This document shows positions 29,585 through 38,048 of a DNA stretch of 64,000 nt, in pieces. The notes beneath the pieces were generated by a model. That model was not told the origin of the DNA, searched no databases, and saw only the letters and a program-made list of their open reading frames with translations. The DNA is from Buttiauxella noackiae ATCC 51607 (GTDB lineage: Bacteria; Pseudomonadota; Gammaproteobacteria; Enterobacterales; Enterobacteriaceae). A program made the position numbers and the translations under genes. The DNA lies in NCBI RefSeq assembly GCF_001654865.1, contig NZ_LXEO01000039.1:23131-87130 (forward strand), given 5' to 3'. Position 1 is the stretch's first letter. Every line of letters begins with the position of its first letter.

Positions 29585-30694
29585 TCAATCAATATCCATA
29601 CGAGATGCGAATGCACCACGTACTAACACCATACCTGATGCGACAATTAAACCCACCAGTGCTGCCAATACGATAATCAACGATTTACCCGGACCATCTT
29701 TTTTCAGTGGTAACGAAGGCTGCATCTGGAATTGGTAAGGTTTGAAATCGATCTCACCCAGCTTTACGGCTTCTAAGGAACGTAGAATGTGATCGCGGTT
29801 TTGTACCGAAGCATTCAACTGAGCCACATCTTTAATTGACTGCTCAATCTTTAACTTTTCTGAAATCCCTCTTGAGCCCAGAGCAATAGAGTAATCAGGG
29901 TCATCTTTTACCGCCTGTCCATTGCTATACACCGGGTCCTTCAGGCCCGCTGCATTTGCTACCTGCAATGAATATCCCAGACGCTCCAGGTTAACATTGT
30001 GATCGTTCTCAAGCGCAGTACGGTCCAGTGCCAGTTTGTTTTTTTCAAATGCCACTTTGAGTTCAAGAGCAGTTTTTACATTAGAGATAACGTCTTTATT
30101 CACTTCAGCAGCAATAAACTCAACATAGCTTTTCAGCACCTGCTGGGCCGCCTCCGCATCTGGTGCGGTAAAACTGAGTGTCCAGGAACTATAAGGTGCA
30201 TTGTCGGTTTTTTTAGGATCGATATTGTTGACTGCCTTAAATTTTTCCGAAACATTGGATATTGCGCGATAAAGCGCACTTTTATCCACATCAGCATTTT
30301 TCACCAATGCCTGTACATAAGGAGATTTTGCCAGAAATTGCTCGCGAAGCTCTTGCGAGTCAAATTTCTTCAAAAACATATTATAGAGGCTACCCGCATC
30401 AATATTCGCATCCACCCCAAGCACCGTCATATCAACCATCGCGCGACGCAAACCAATAATATTGGCTGTTTCAGGTGGTGTGATAATCGCTTCGCTAGTC
30501 CATTTTTGCGGCAATAAAAAACTGACTGCCAATCCACATAATGCAAATAGTAACGTAATTGTAATTATCTGTTTTTTTGCCGCGTATAGAGTAGACATCA
30601 GGCTTAGTAAATCGATCTCTTCATGGCGTGGAGCCATAAGCGGGTATGGAGATGTGTTCTCTAATTGATTGGTTTTCATTTCTATAGAAGACAT
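29585..30694 (-). CDS. Wzz/FepE-type O-antigen chain length determinant
   Basis: 369 residues with two membrane helices (about 42-62 and 337-357) flanking a large periplasmic coiled-coil domain, the PCP1/Wzz layout. The C-terminal helix is preceded by the proline motif QPSLPLKKDGPGK. It is closer to E. coli FepE (377 residues; shared stretches YSNGQAVKDDPD and PSSWTLSFTAPD-like) than to WzzB. It likely controls very long O-antigen or other polysaccharide length in the inner membrane. Its place inside a pectin island is unusual. Confidence 0.87.
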   Translation of the reverse strand: MSSIEMKTNQLENTSPYPLMAPRHEEIDLLSLMSTLYAAKKQIITITLLFALCGLAVSFLLPQKWTSEAIITPPETANIIGLRRAMVDMTVLGVDANIDAGSLYNMFLKKFDSQELREQFLAKSPYVQALVKNADVDKSALYRAISNVSEKFKAVNNIDPKKTDNAPYSSWTLSFTAPDAEAAQQVLKSYVEFIAAEVNKDVISNVKTALELKVAFEKNKLALDRTALENDHNVNLERLGYSLQVANAAGLKDPVYSNGQAVKDDPDYSIALGSRGISEKLKIEQSIKDVAQLNASVQNRDHILRSLEAVKLGEIDFKPYQFQMQPSLPLKKDGPGKSLIIVLAALVGLIVASGMVLVRGAFASRMDID

Positions 30695-31057
30695 AACTGG
30701 CCGGTTTTTAAGTTATTGAGAAAATACCCGTCTAATTTCCAGGAACAGAAAATTAAGCAGCGCTTACGTCAAAGATTGAGAAATAGGTTGGGTTTTAAAC
30801 CATAAGAAAGGCTGCTTATCTTTTCCTTGTGCATGTCACTGTCGATATCAAAACTGACTTTAAACAACATACCTACAATCTGGTAATGCACTGATAACAA
30901 AGCCTTAACTCTGTAACGAAACGTAACTCTCTTTAATGAATGGGCATTATTCCTAAGAATCACCTGAAAAACAACCACCAACTATTGCAGTTTAAAAACT
31001 AAGAATTTCCTCCTTCCTTTTTTTATCCCGCACAAAACCTCGTCCATTTCACATTAT

Positions 31058-31072
31058 CGAAACAGTGTTTCG
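31058..31072. promoter_or_regulatory. KdgR-type box upstream of togMNAB (distal)
   Basis: CGAAACAGTGTTTCG, a 15-base inverted repeat of the KdgR type, in the 687-base wzz-togM spacer. A CRP-like half site TGATCACA follows at 31077-31084. The part of the spacer nearer wzz (30695-31050) shows no feature I can name. Confidence 0.6.
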
Positions 31073-31134
31073 ATGTTGATCACATTTCCATGATGAATCG
31101 AATGACTCGGTTACAAATCGTAATAAGATTAATT

Positions 31135-31147
31135 AAAACGCTGTTTT
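31135..31147. promoter_or_regulatory. Second KdgR-like box upstream of togMNAB
   Basis: AAAACGCTGTTTT forms a symmetric AAAAC-N3-GTTTT element within ATTAAAACGCTGTTTTACA; a weaker match to the KdgR pattern than the distal one. Confidence 0.4.
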
Positions 31148-31260
31148 ACAAATCAGGAACCATGGTTCGTATGTTTCTGAAATCCAGAAAACAATAGAGA
31201 TGTCAGAAATGTAACGGTGTTGTAAGCCTTTAATTATCAACCAATTATCAGGGAATGAAT

Positions 31261-31320
31261 ATGACCGATACCCCCACCGCTTTCCGACCCAACCGTTTTA
31301 CTTCACGGGTGAGGCAATGA
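31261..31320 (+). CDS. Possible 19-codon leader ORF upstream of togM
   Basis: ATG at 31261 is preceded by CAGGGA with suitable spacing and is followed by 19 sense codons (MTDTPTAFRPNRFTSRVRQ). Its TGA overlaps the ATG of a second mini-ORF of 15 codons (31317-31364, MSFEKDFCRKQFLNH), which ends 18 bases before togM. The peptides are not recognised. They could be translated leaders, the remnant of a longer gene, or chance. Confidence 0.3.
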   Translation: MTDTPTAFRPNRFTSRVRQ

Positions 31321-31381
31321 GTTTCGAGAAAGATTTTTGCAGAAAACAATTTTTAAACCATTGAGCGCCAGGTAGGTATGT

Positions 31382-32272
31382 ATGAATGAAAACAAAATGC
31401 TGGGAATGGCATGGATTTCGCCCTACATAATAGGGTTGTTAGTCTTTACTGCCTTCCCATTTGTTTCATCTTTCTTCCTCAGTTTTACTGAGTACGATTT
31501 GATGAACCCGCCGGTATTCACCGGTATTGAGAACTATCGCTACATGTTGACCGAAGATTCACTCTTCTGGAAATCCATGGGGGTAACTTTTGCTTATGTA
31601 TTTTTAACCATCCCGTTAAAACTTGCATTCGCACTCGGTATCGCATTTGTTCTGAACTTTAAACTGCGCGGCATCGGCTTCTTCCGTACTGCGTATTACA
31701 TCCCATCTATTCTGGGCAGCTCCGTTGCGATCGCCGTTTTATGGCGTGCGCTGTTTGCCATCGACGGCCTGCTCAATAGCTTTATTGGTGTGTTCGGTCT
31801 GGACCCGGTGAACTGGCTGGGTGAGCCATCTCTGGCACTGATGTCCGTTACGCTCTTACGTGTATGGCAGTTCGGCTCGGCGATGGTTATCTTCCTGGCG
31901 GCATTGCAAAACGTTCCACAATCACAGTATGAAGCGGCAATGATCGACGGTGCGTCTAAATGGCAGATGTTCATGAAAGTGACCGTGCCTTTGATTACGC
32001 CAGTCATCTTCTTCAACTTCATCATGCAGACCACGCAGGCGTTCCAGGAGTTTACCGCACCGTACATCATTACCGGCGGCGGCCCGACTCACTACACCTA
32101 CTTGTTCTCACTGTATATCTACGACACCGCATTCAAATACTTCGATATGGGTTATGGCGCGGCACTGGCGTGGGTATTGTTCCTGGTCGTGGCGGTCTTT
32201 GCCTCCATCGCCTTTAAGTCATCGAAATACTGGGTGTTCTACTCCGCAGATAAGGGAGGCAAAAATGGCTGA
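31382..32272 (+). CDS. togM: Oligogalacturonide ABC transporter permease TogM
   Basis: 296 residues, about six membrane helices, MalF-type. The EAA loop that docks on the ATPase is at EAAMIDGASKWQMFMKVTVPLITP. It closely resembles the Dickeya TogM sequence as I remember it. TogMNAB imports pectin-derived oligogalacturonides from the periplasm. It is the first gene of the rightward operon; the next gene overlaps it by eight bases. Confidence 0.92.
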   Translation: MNENKMLGMAWISPYIIGLLVFTAFPFVSSFFLSFTEYDLMNPPVFTGIENYRYMLTEDSLFWKSMGVTFAYVFLTIPLKLAFALGIAFVLNFKLRGIGFFRTAYYIPSILGSSVAIAVLWRALFAIDGLLNSFIGVFGLDPVNWLGEPSLALMSVTLLRVWQFGSAMVIFLAALQNVPQSQYEAAMIDGASKWQMFMKVTVPLITPVIFFNFIMQTTQAFQEFTAPYIITGGGPTHYTYLFSLYIYDTAFKYFDMGYGAALAWVLFLVVAVFASIAFKSSKYWVFYSADKGGKNG

Positions 32273-33179
32273 TATTCAACCAAGCCAGTTAGCGGCTAAA
32301 AATGCGACGGAAATTGCAGAAGAAGAAATTGCGCGTACTTTGCGCCGTGAAAAAATCAGCCGCACCGTTCGTTATATCGTGCTGATTATTGTCGGTCTGT
32401 TGATGCTCTACCCATTGGTGTGGATGTTCTCAGCGGCATTTAAACCGAACCATGAGATCTTCACCACACTCGGGCTATGGCCGGCAAACCCAACCAGTGA
32501 CGGCTTCGTCAACGGCTGGAAAACCGGTACTGAGTACACCTTTGGCCATTACATGTGGAACACAATGCAGTATGTGATTCCAAAAGTACTGCTGACCATT
32601 ATCTCTTCAACGATTGTCGCTTACGGCTTTGCCCGTTTCGAAATCCCGTTCAAGAAGTTTTGGTTCGCGACATTGATTACCACCATGTTGCTGCCAAGCA
32701 CTGTGCTGTTAATCCCGCAATACCTGATGTTCCGTGAAATGGGCATGTTGAATAGTTATCTGCCGCTGTGGCTACCGATGGCGTTCGCAACCCAGGGGTT
32801 CTTTGTCTTCATGTTGATCCAGTTCCTGCGTGGTGTTCCACGCGATATGGAAGAAGCAGCACAGATTGATGGCTGTAACTCCTTCCAGGTGCTGTGGTAT
32901 GTGGTGGTGCCGATTCTCAAACCGGCCATTATCTCTGTCGCCCTGTTCCAGTTCATGTGGTCAATGAACGACTTTATCGGGCCGCTGATTTATGTGTACA
33001 GCGTAGACAAATACCCAATTGCACTGGCGCTCAAAATGTCTATCGACGTGACTGAAGGCGCTCCATGGAACGAAATTCTGGCAATGGCGAGCATCTCCAT
33101 TCTGCCATCGATCATCATCTTCTTCCTGGCTCAACGCTACTTCGTACAAGGCGTGACCAGCAGCGGAATTAAAGGTTAA
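32265..33179 (+). CDS. togN: Oligogalacturonide ABC transporter permease TogN
   Basis: 304 residues, MalG-type permease with six membrane helices. The EAA motif EEAAQIDGCNSFQVLWYVVVPILKP is near residue 205. The start ATG at 32265 (MADIQPSQLAAKN) overlaps the togM stop (ATGGCTGA), indicating coupling; the longer open frame lies inside togM. Forms the membrane channel with TogM. Confidence 0.92.
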   Translation: MADIQPSQLAAKNATEIAEEEIARTLRREKISRTVRYIVLIIVGLLMLYPLVWMFSAAFKPNHEIFTTLGLWPANPTSDGFVNGWKTGTEYTFGHYMWNTMQYVIPKVLLTIISSTIVAYGFARFEIPFKKFWFATLITTMLLPSTVLLIPQYLMFREMGMLNSYLPLWLPMAFATQGFFVFMLIQFLRGVPRDMEEAAQIDGCNSFQVLWYVVVPILKPAIISVALFQFMWSMNDFIGPLIYVYSVDKYPIALALKMSIDVTEGAPWNEILAMASISILPSIIIFFLAQRYFVQGVTSSGIKG

Positions 33180-33192
33180 GTGAGGGAATATC

Positions 33193-34320
33193 ATGGCTGA
33201 AGTTATTTTCAACAAATTGCAAAAAGTTTACTCCAACGGCTTCCAGGCGGTTCATGGTATCGACCTGAAAATTGAAGACGGTGAATTCATGGTTATCGTC
33301 GGCCCATCTGGCTGCGCGAAATCAACCACCTTGCGTATGCTGGCAGGTCTGGAAACCATCAGCGGCGGTGAGGTCAGAATTGGCGACCGCGTCGTTAACA
33401 ACCTGGCACCGAAATCTCGCGGTATCGCGATGGTGTTCCAGAACTACGCACTGTATCCACATATGACCGTGCGTGAAAATCTGGCCTTTGGCCTGAAGCT
33501 CAGCAAACTGCCAAAACAGCAGATCGACACTCAAGTTAATGAAGCGGCCAAAATCCTTGAGTTGGACGAGCTGATGGACCGCCTGCCGCGCCAGTTATCC
33601 GGCGGCCAGGCACAGCGTGTGGCCGTAGGCCGTGCGATTGTGAAAAAACCTGACGTGTTCTTGTTTGACGAACCGTTATCTAACCTTGATGCCAAACTGC
33701 GTGCGTCGATGCGTATTCGTATCTCCGACTTGCATAAGCAACTCAAGAAAAGCGGCAAACCTGCGACCACCGTATACGTGACTCACGACCAGACTGAAGC
33801 GATGACCATGGGCGACCGTATCTGCGTGATGAAATTGGGTCACATCATGCAGGTGGACACACCAGATAACCTCTATCACTTCCCGAAAAACATGTTTGTG
33901 GCAGGCTTTATCGGTGCGCCAGAAATGAACATTCGCCCGAGCAAGCTGATTGAAAAAGACGGCAGCCTGCAGATCAGCGTCGGTAATGACACTCTCGCGC
34001 TGAACGAGCGCCAGCAGAAGCGTTGTGCTGAATACAAAAATCAGGACATTTTCTTCGGTATCCGTCCTGAGTTTATTTCAATCTCTGATGAACCGTTTGC
34101 CGAAAGCCATTCCAGCGGCGAGATGGTGCGTGTAGAGAATATGGGCCATGAATTCTTCATCTACCTGAAAGTAGCTGATTTCGAAATGACCTGCCGCATC
34201 CCTTCCGATGAAGCTAAGCCAATGATTGAAAAAGGCCTTCACCGTAAGGTGTATTTCAAGTTTGACATGGAAAAATGTCATATTTTCGACGCAAAAACAG
34301 AACAAAACATCTCTCTCTGA
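33193..34320 (+). CDS. togA: Oligogalacturonide ABC transporter ATPase TogA
   Basis: 375 residues, MalK/UgpC-type ATPase. Q-loop VFQNYALYPHMTV, signature LSGGQAQRVAVGRA, Walker B VFLFDEPLSNLDAKLR and switch THDQTEAMTM are intact, followed by a C-terminal OB-fold regulatory domain. The Walker A reads GPSGCAKST, with alanine at the position that is usually the last glycine (GPSGCGKST). It sits 13 bases after togN and energises TogMN. Confidence 0.92.
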   Translation: MAEVIFNKLQKVYSNGFQAVHGIDLKIEDGEFMVIVGPSGCAKSTTLRMLAGLETISGGEVRIGDRVVNNLAPKSRGIAMVFQNYALYPHMTVRENLAFGLKLSKLPKQQIDTQVNEAAKILELDELMDRLPRQLSGGQAQRVAVGRAIVKKPDVFLFDEPLSNLDAKLRASMRIRISDLHKQLKKSGKPATTVYVTHDQTEAMTMGDRICVMKLGHIMQVDTPDNLYHFPKNMFVAGFIGAPEMNIRPSKLIEKDGSLQISVGNDTLALNERQQKRCAEYKNQDIFFGIRPEFISISDEPFAESHSSGEMVRVENMGHEFFIYLKVADFEMTCRIPSDEAKPMIEKGLHRKVYFKFDMEKCHIFDAKTEQNISL

Positions 34321-34335
34321 CAGGAGTCTATGATA

Positions 34336-35625
34336 ATGAAAAAAGTACTGTTAAGTACCCTGATTGCCTCTACCTTAGGAATGGCTGCCGGCTCGGCGTT
34401 TGCGGCAGATGAAGTTGATTTACGTATGTCCTGGTGGGGCGGCAATGGACGCCACCAGGTTACGCTCAAAGCAGTTGAAGAGTTCCAGAAGCAACATCCG
34501 AACATCAAGGTGAAGTCTGAATACACCGGTTGGGACGGCCACCTTTCCCGTCTGACTACGCAGATTGCGGGCGGTACCGAGCCTGATGTGATGCAGACTA
34601 ACTGGAACTGGCTGCCAATTTTCTCCAAAACAGGCACTGGCTTCTACGATCTGAACACCGTGAAAGGTGAGTTGGATCTGGCACAGTTTGACCCGAAAGA
34701 ACTGCAATCAACCACCGTTGACGGCAAGCTGAACGGCATTCCAATTTCCGTGACTGCACGCGTGTTCTATTTCAACGATGAAACCTGGAAAAAAGCGGGT
34801 GTTGAATACCCGAAAACCTGGGATGAGTTGATGGCAGCGGGTAAAACTTTTGAAACTAAACTGGGCAAGCAATATTTCCCAGTCGTGCTTGAGCACCAGG
34901 ATACGCTGTCTCTGCTGCGCTCTTACATGGTGCAGAAATACAATATCCCTGAAATCGATACTGCGAAGAAGCAATTCGGCTACTCCAAAGAGCAGTGGGT
35001 TGAGTTCTTTGGCATGTACAAAAAGCTTATCGACAGCCACGTAATGCCTGACACCAAATATTATGCGTCATTTGGTAAGAGCAATATGTACGAGATGAAG
35101 CCGTGGATCGAGGGCGAGTGGGCCGGTACTTATATGTGGAACTCCACCATTAAAAAGTATTCCGACAACCTGAAGCCACCAGCGAAACTCGAGCTGGGTG
35201 CTTACCCAATGCTGCCAGGTGCAACCGATGCGGGTATGTTCTTTAAACCAGCACAAATGTTCTCTATCAGCAAAACGACCAAGCATCCGAAAGAAGCAGC
35301 CATGCTGATTAACTTCTTATTGAACGAAAAAGCGGGTGTGGAAGCACTGGGGCTTGAGCGTGGCGTTCCATTGAGCAAAGCGGCTGTGACCCAACTGACG
35401 GCTGATGGCGTGATCAAAGATAACGATCCGTCAGTTGCAGGTCTGAAACTGGCGCAATCTTTGCCAAACAAACTGCCAACGTCTCCATACTTTGATGACC
35501 CGCAGATTGTTTCCCTGTTCGGCACTTCTTTGCAGTACATCGACTATGGCCAGAAAACCGTAGAAGAAACTGCTGCTGAGTTTGAACGTCAGGGTAACCG
35601 TATTCTGAAACGCGCAATGCGTTAA
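34336..35625 (+). CDS. togB: Oligogalacturonide-binding periplasmic protein TogB
   Basis: 429 residues, extracellular solute-binding family 1. Signal peptide MKKVLLSTLIASTLGMAAGSAFA is cleaved before ADEVDLRMSWWGG. The ATG at 34336 is chosen over one two codons earlier because the GGAG ribosome site is then nine bases away rather than three. It delivers oligogalacturonides to TogMN and, in Dickeya, also mediates chemotaxis to them. Last gene before a strong terminator. Confidence 0.92.
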   Translation: MKKVLLSTLIASTLGMAAGSAFAADEVDLRMSWWGGNGRHQVTLKAVEEFQKQHPNIKVKSEYTGWDGHLSRLTTQIAGGTEPDVMQTNWNWLPIFSKTGTGFYDLNTVKGELDLAQFDPKELQSTTVDGKLNGIPISVTARVFYFNDETWKKAGVEYPKTWDELMAAGKTFETKLGKQYFPVVLEHQDTLSLLRSYMVQKYNIPEIDTAKKQFGYSKEQWVEFFGMYKKLIDSHVMPDTKYYASFGKSNMYEMKPWIEGEWAGTYMWNSTIKKYSDNLKPPAKLELGAYPMLPGATDAGMFFKPAQMFSISKTTKHPKEAAMLINFLLNEKAGVEALGLERGVPLSKAAVTQLTADGVIKDNDPSVAGLKLAQSLPNKLPTSPYFDDPQIVSLFGTSLQYIDYGQKTVEETAAEFERQGNRILKRAMR

Positions 35626-35650
35626 TCAACCAGCCTAAGTTTTCAGTTCT

Positions 35651-35687
35651 ATACCCTGCCCCGCTTGCGGTGCAGGGTATTTTTTTA
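35651..35687 (+). terminator. Rho-independent terminator after togB
   Basis: Hairpin ATACCCTGC ... GCAGGGTAT followed by seven T. It separates togMNAB from the following lyase gene, which may be expressed by readthrough because only 20 bases separate it from the start codon. Confidence 0.9.
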
Positions 35688-35706
35688 ACTTAACAGGAAT
35701 ATCGTT

Positions 35707-36837
35707 ATGGCTAAAGGTAAGAAAATCCAACTCTCCTTCCGCGCCCGACGCGACATGGAAACCGGAACTGAAGTATTACGTCTGACCCCTCCGCATATTA
35801 TTTGCCACCGCAATTATTTCTATCAAAAATGTTTTAGCCGCGACGGGCAGCGGCTTATTTTCGGCGGTGCGTTCGAAGGGCACTGGAATTACTATTCGCT
35901 GGATTTAGAAAAACAAATTGCCACTCAGCTAACCGAAGGCGAAGGCGACAATACCTTTGGCGGCTTTTTATCGGCTGACGATCGGTCATTGTGGTATGTG
36001 AAAAATACCCGAGAATTACGCCGCGTCGATCTGGAGTCGCTCGAAGAATACATCGTTTATGAAGTGGATGATGAATGGGTGGCTTACGGCACTTGGGTTG
36101 CGAACTCCGATTGCAGCCAACTTGTGGGTATTGAAATCAAAAAGAGTGACTGGTCGCCGCTTACCGACTGGCAAAAATTCCGCGATTTTTACTTCACCAA
36201 CCCTGAGTGCCGTCTGATCCGCATCGATTTACACACCGGCGAGCAGCAGGTCATTCTGAAAGAAAAACGCTGGCTGGGTCACCCGATTTACCGTCCATTC
36301 GACGATGAAACCGTCGCGTTTTGCCACGAAGGGCCGCGTGATGCAATCGATGCACGCATGTGGCTAATTAACCAGGATGGCAGCAATCTGCGTAAAGTTC
36401 GCCAGCATGAAGAAGGTGAAAGTTTTACTCATGAATTCTGGGTGCCGGACGGTTCCGCACTTTATTACGTGGCGCATAAAGAAGGTGATGCGCACCGTTA
36501 TTTATGGAGCGCCGACCCGCAAACACTTGAGAACCGTCAGCTCCGCACCATTCCGCCTTGCTCACATTTAATGAGTAACCACGACGGTTCGTTAGTCGTC
36601 GGAGATGGCGCACCGCATAAGACCGGAAATATCGATCTCAACGATCCCTTCATTTGGGTATTTGATCTAAAGAAAGGTACACAAAAAGCAGTCTGTCGCC
36701 ACAATACATCGTGGAAAGTTCTGGATGGCGACCGCCAGGTGACGCATCCGCATCCTTCATTTAGCCCTGATAATCAATGGGTGCTTTACACGTCAGATGA
36801 AGAAGGAATGCCTGCGCTTTATCTGGCTAAAATCTAA
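35707..36837 (+). CDS. Oligogalacturonate lyase, short paralogue
   Basis: 376 residues, PL22 beta-propeller lyase that splits short oligogalacturonides (mainly dimers) to 5-keto-4-deoxyuronate in the cytoplasm. Likely Mn-binding and catalytic residues are visible: HEFWVP, CSHLMSN and Q-V-T-H-P-H-P. It is clearly paralogous to the gene at 38049 but shorter by about 15 residues, mainly in a loop after GDG near residue 300. It has no promoter box of its own, lies right behind the togB terminator and so belongs to the tog transcript. Confidence 0.9.
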   Translation: MAKGKKIQLSFRARRDMETGTEVLRLTPPHIICHRNYFYQKCFSRDGQRLIFGGAFEGHWNYYSLDLEKQIATQLTEGEGDNTFGGFLSADDRSLWYVKNTRELRRVDLESLEEYIVYEVDDEWVAYGTWVANSDCSQLVGIEIKKSDWSPLTDWQKFRDFYFTNPECRLIRIDLHTGEQQVILKEKRWLGHPIYRPFDDETVAFCHEGPRDAIDARMWLINQDGSNLRKVRQHEEGESFTHEFWVPDGSALYYVAHKEGDAHRYLWSADPQTLENRQLRTIPPCSHLMSNHDGSLVVGDGAPHKTGNIDLNDPFIWVFDLKKGTQKAVCRHNTSWKVLDGDRQVTHPHPSFSPDNQWVLYTSDEEGMPALYLAKI

Positions 36838-36840
36838 AAA

Positions 36841-36870
36841 AAACCCTCAGTCCACACGGACTGAGGGTTT
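36841..36870. terminator. Bidirectional terminator between lyase and kduD
   Basis: Perfect 13-bp stem AAACCCTCAGTCC / GGACTGAGGGTTT with an ACAC loop, placed between convergent genes. The T-run is longer on the minus strand (kduD side). Confidence 0.9.
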
Positions 36871-36895
36871 ATAAAACGGTGATGTTGAGCGTTAA

Positions 36896-37657
36896 TTAAC
36901 GCGCTAACCAGCCACCATCAACTGCCACGGTATAACCGTTGATGTAGTCAGAAGCAGTGGACGCCAGGAATACGATTGGACCTTTCAGATCTTCTGGCAG
37001 GCCCCAGCGGCCAGCAGGGATACGCTCAAGAATTGCAGCGCTACGCTCTTCATCGGCACGCAGTTGTTGAGTGTTGTTGGTCGCCATGTAGCCCGGCGCG
37101 ATAGCATTCACGTTGATACCGTGTTGTGCCCACTCGTTCGCCAGCAGACGAGTCACGCCCATAACTGCACTTTTAGAAGCAGTGTAAGACGGTACGCGGA
37201 TGCCCCCCTGGTAAGAAAGCATTGAAGCGATGTTAATGATTTTGCCGCCTTTGCCTTGAGCAATGAACTGACGAGCAACAGCCTGAGACATAAAGAACAC
37301 ACTCTTAATGTTCAGGTTCATAACGTCGTCCCAGTCTTTTTCGCTAAAGTTGATTGCATCTTCACGACGAATCAGACCTGCGTTGTTAACCAGAATGTCG
37401 ATTTTGCCGAACTCAGCAACCGCACGTTCCAGCAAAGATGGAATACCATCAATCTGGCGCAGATCGGCGGTCAGGCTCAGGAAGCGGCGACCCAGAGCAT
37501 TTACACGCTCGATGGTTTCAGCAGGTTCAACGATATTGATACCAACGATGTCACAACCAGCTTCTGCAAGACCGATAGCCATACCCTGGCCCAGACCTGT
37601 ATCACAACCAGTAACAACTGCAACTTTACCTTGTAGGGAGAACGAATCCAGAATCAT
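36896..37657 (-). CDS. kduD: 2-dehydro-3-deoxy-D-gluconate 5-dehydrogenase
   Basis: 253-residue short-chain dehydrogenase. Cofactor motif TGCDTGLGQG, NNAG, and the catalytic S...YTASK triad are intact. It reduces 2,5-diketo-3-deoxygluconate to KDG in pectin catabolism. In many relatives it neighbours kduI, but kduI is not in this window. Convergent with the first lyase gene and divergent from the second. Confidence 0.95.
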   Translation of the reverse strand: MILDSFSLQGKVAVVTGCDTGLGQGMAIGLAEAGCDIVGINIVEPAETIERVNALGRRFLSLTADLRQIDGIPSLLERAVAEFGKIDILVNNAGLIRREDAINFSEKDWDDVMNLNIKSVFFMSQAVARQFIAQGKGGKIINIASMLSYQGGIRVPSYTASKSAVMGVTRLLANEWAQHGINVNAIAPGYMATNNTQQLRADEERSAAILERIPAGRWGLPEDLKGPIVFLASTASDYINGYTVAVDGGWLAR

Positions 37658-37821
37658 GTAGATTTCCTTTTTTTATACGGGCCTGCTGTTAGCGCAAGCA
37701 TCCTGGGAAAATTTTGTTCACGCAAACTGCGCAACTCATAAATCACTTACGGCAAAAACACTGTTCCGTAATCTTTGATGGATTCATAGTAATCTGGTTG
37801 AAACCGCTTTTCAATTATAAA

Positions 37822-37836
37822 TGAAACGTTGTTTCA
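37822..37836. promoter_or_regulatory. KdgR box, kduD side of the kduD/ogl spacer
   Basis: TGAAACGTTGTTTCA, a near-perfect inverted repeat of the KdgR type, 165 bases upstream of kduD. Confidence 0.75.
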
Positions 37837-37944
37837 AATTATGGGCAATACTTTTCAAATTTGATATTTCGATCACGTTCCCCCTTCCCTTATCCCTTTA
37901 AATGCATCTGTTTACTGAAAGTATTGCCAGTGGTGTTGCCGTTT

Positions 37945-37960
37945 AGTGAATGCAATCACA
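37945..37960. promoter_or_regulatory. CRP-like site upstream of ogl
   Basis: AGTGAATGCAATCACA matches TGTGA-N6-TCACA at nine of ten core positions and lies 15 bases before the KdgR box of ogl, giving the CRP activation plus KdgR repression layout known for Dickeya pectin genes. Confidence 0.7.
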
Positions 37961-37975
37961 CATATTGAAACAATG

Positions 37976-37990
37976 TTTTGATAAATTAAC
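37976..37990. promoter_or_regulatory. KdgR box, ogl side of the kduD/ogl spacer
   Basis: TGAAACAATGTTTTG within ATTGAAACAATGTTTTGATA, one or two mismatches from the KdgR pattern, 58 bases before the ogl start. Confidence 0.7.
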
Positions 37991-38048
37991 ACCAGAATTT
38001 TGAACATACATTTTCGACAATTGAGATTGTCATTTTAAGGAGAGCATC

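Noticed and set aside
30940..30970. RcsB-like box (ATTCCTAAGAAT) upstream of the wzz gene
   Set aside because: The half sites are in the wrong order for the TAAGAATATTCCTA consensus, so I do not call it a regulatory site.
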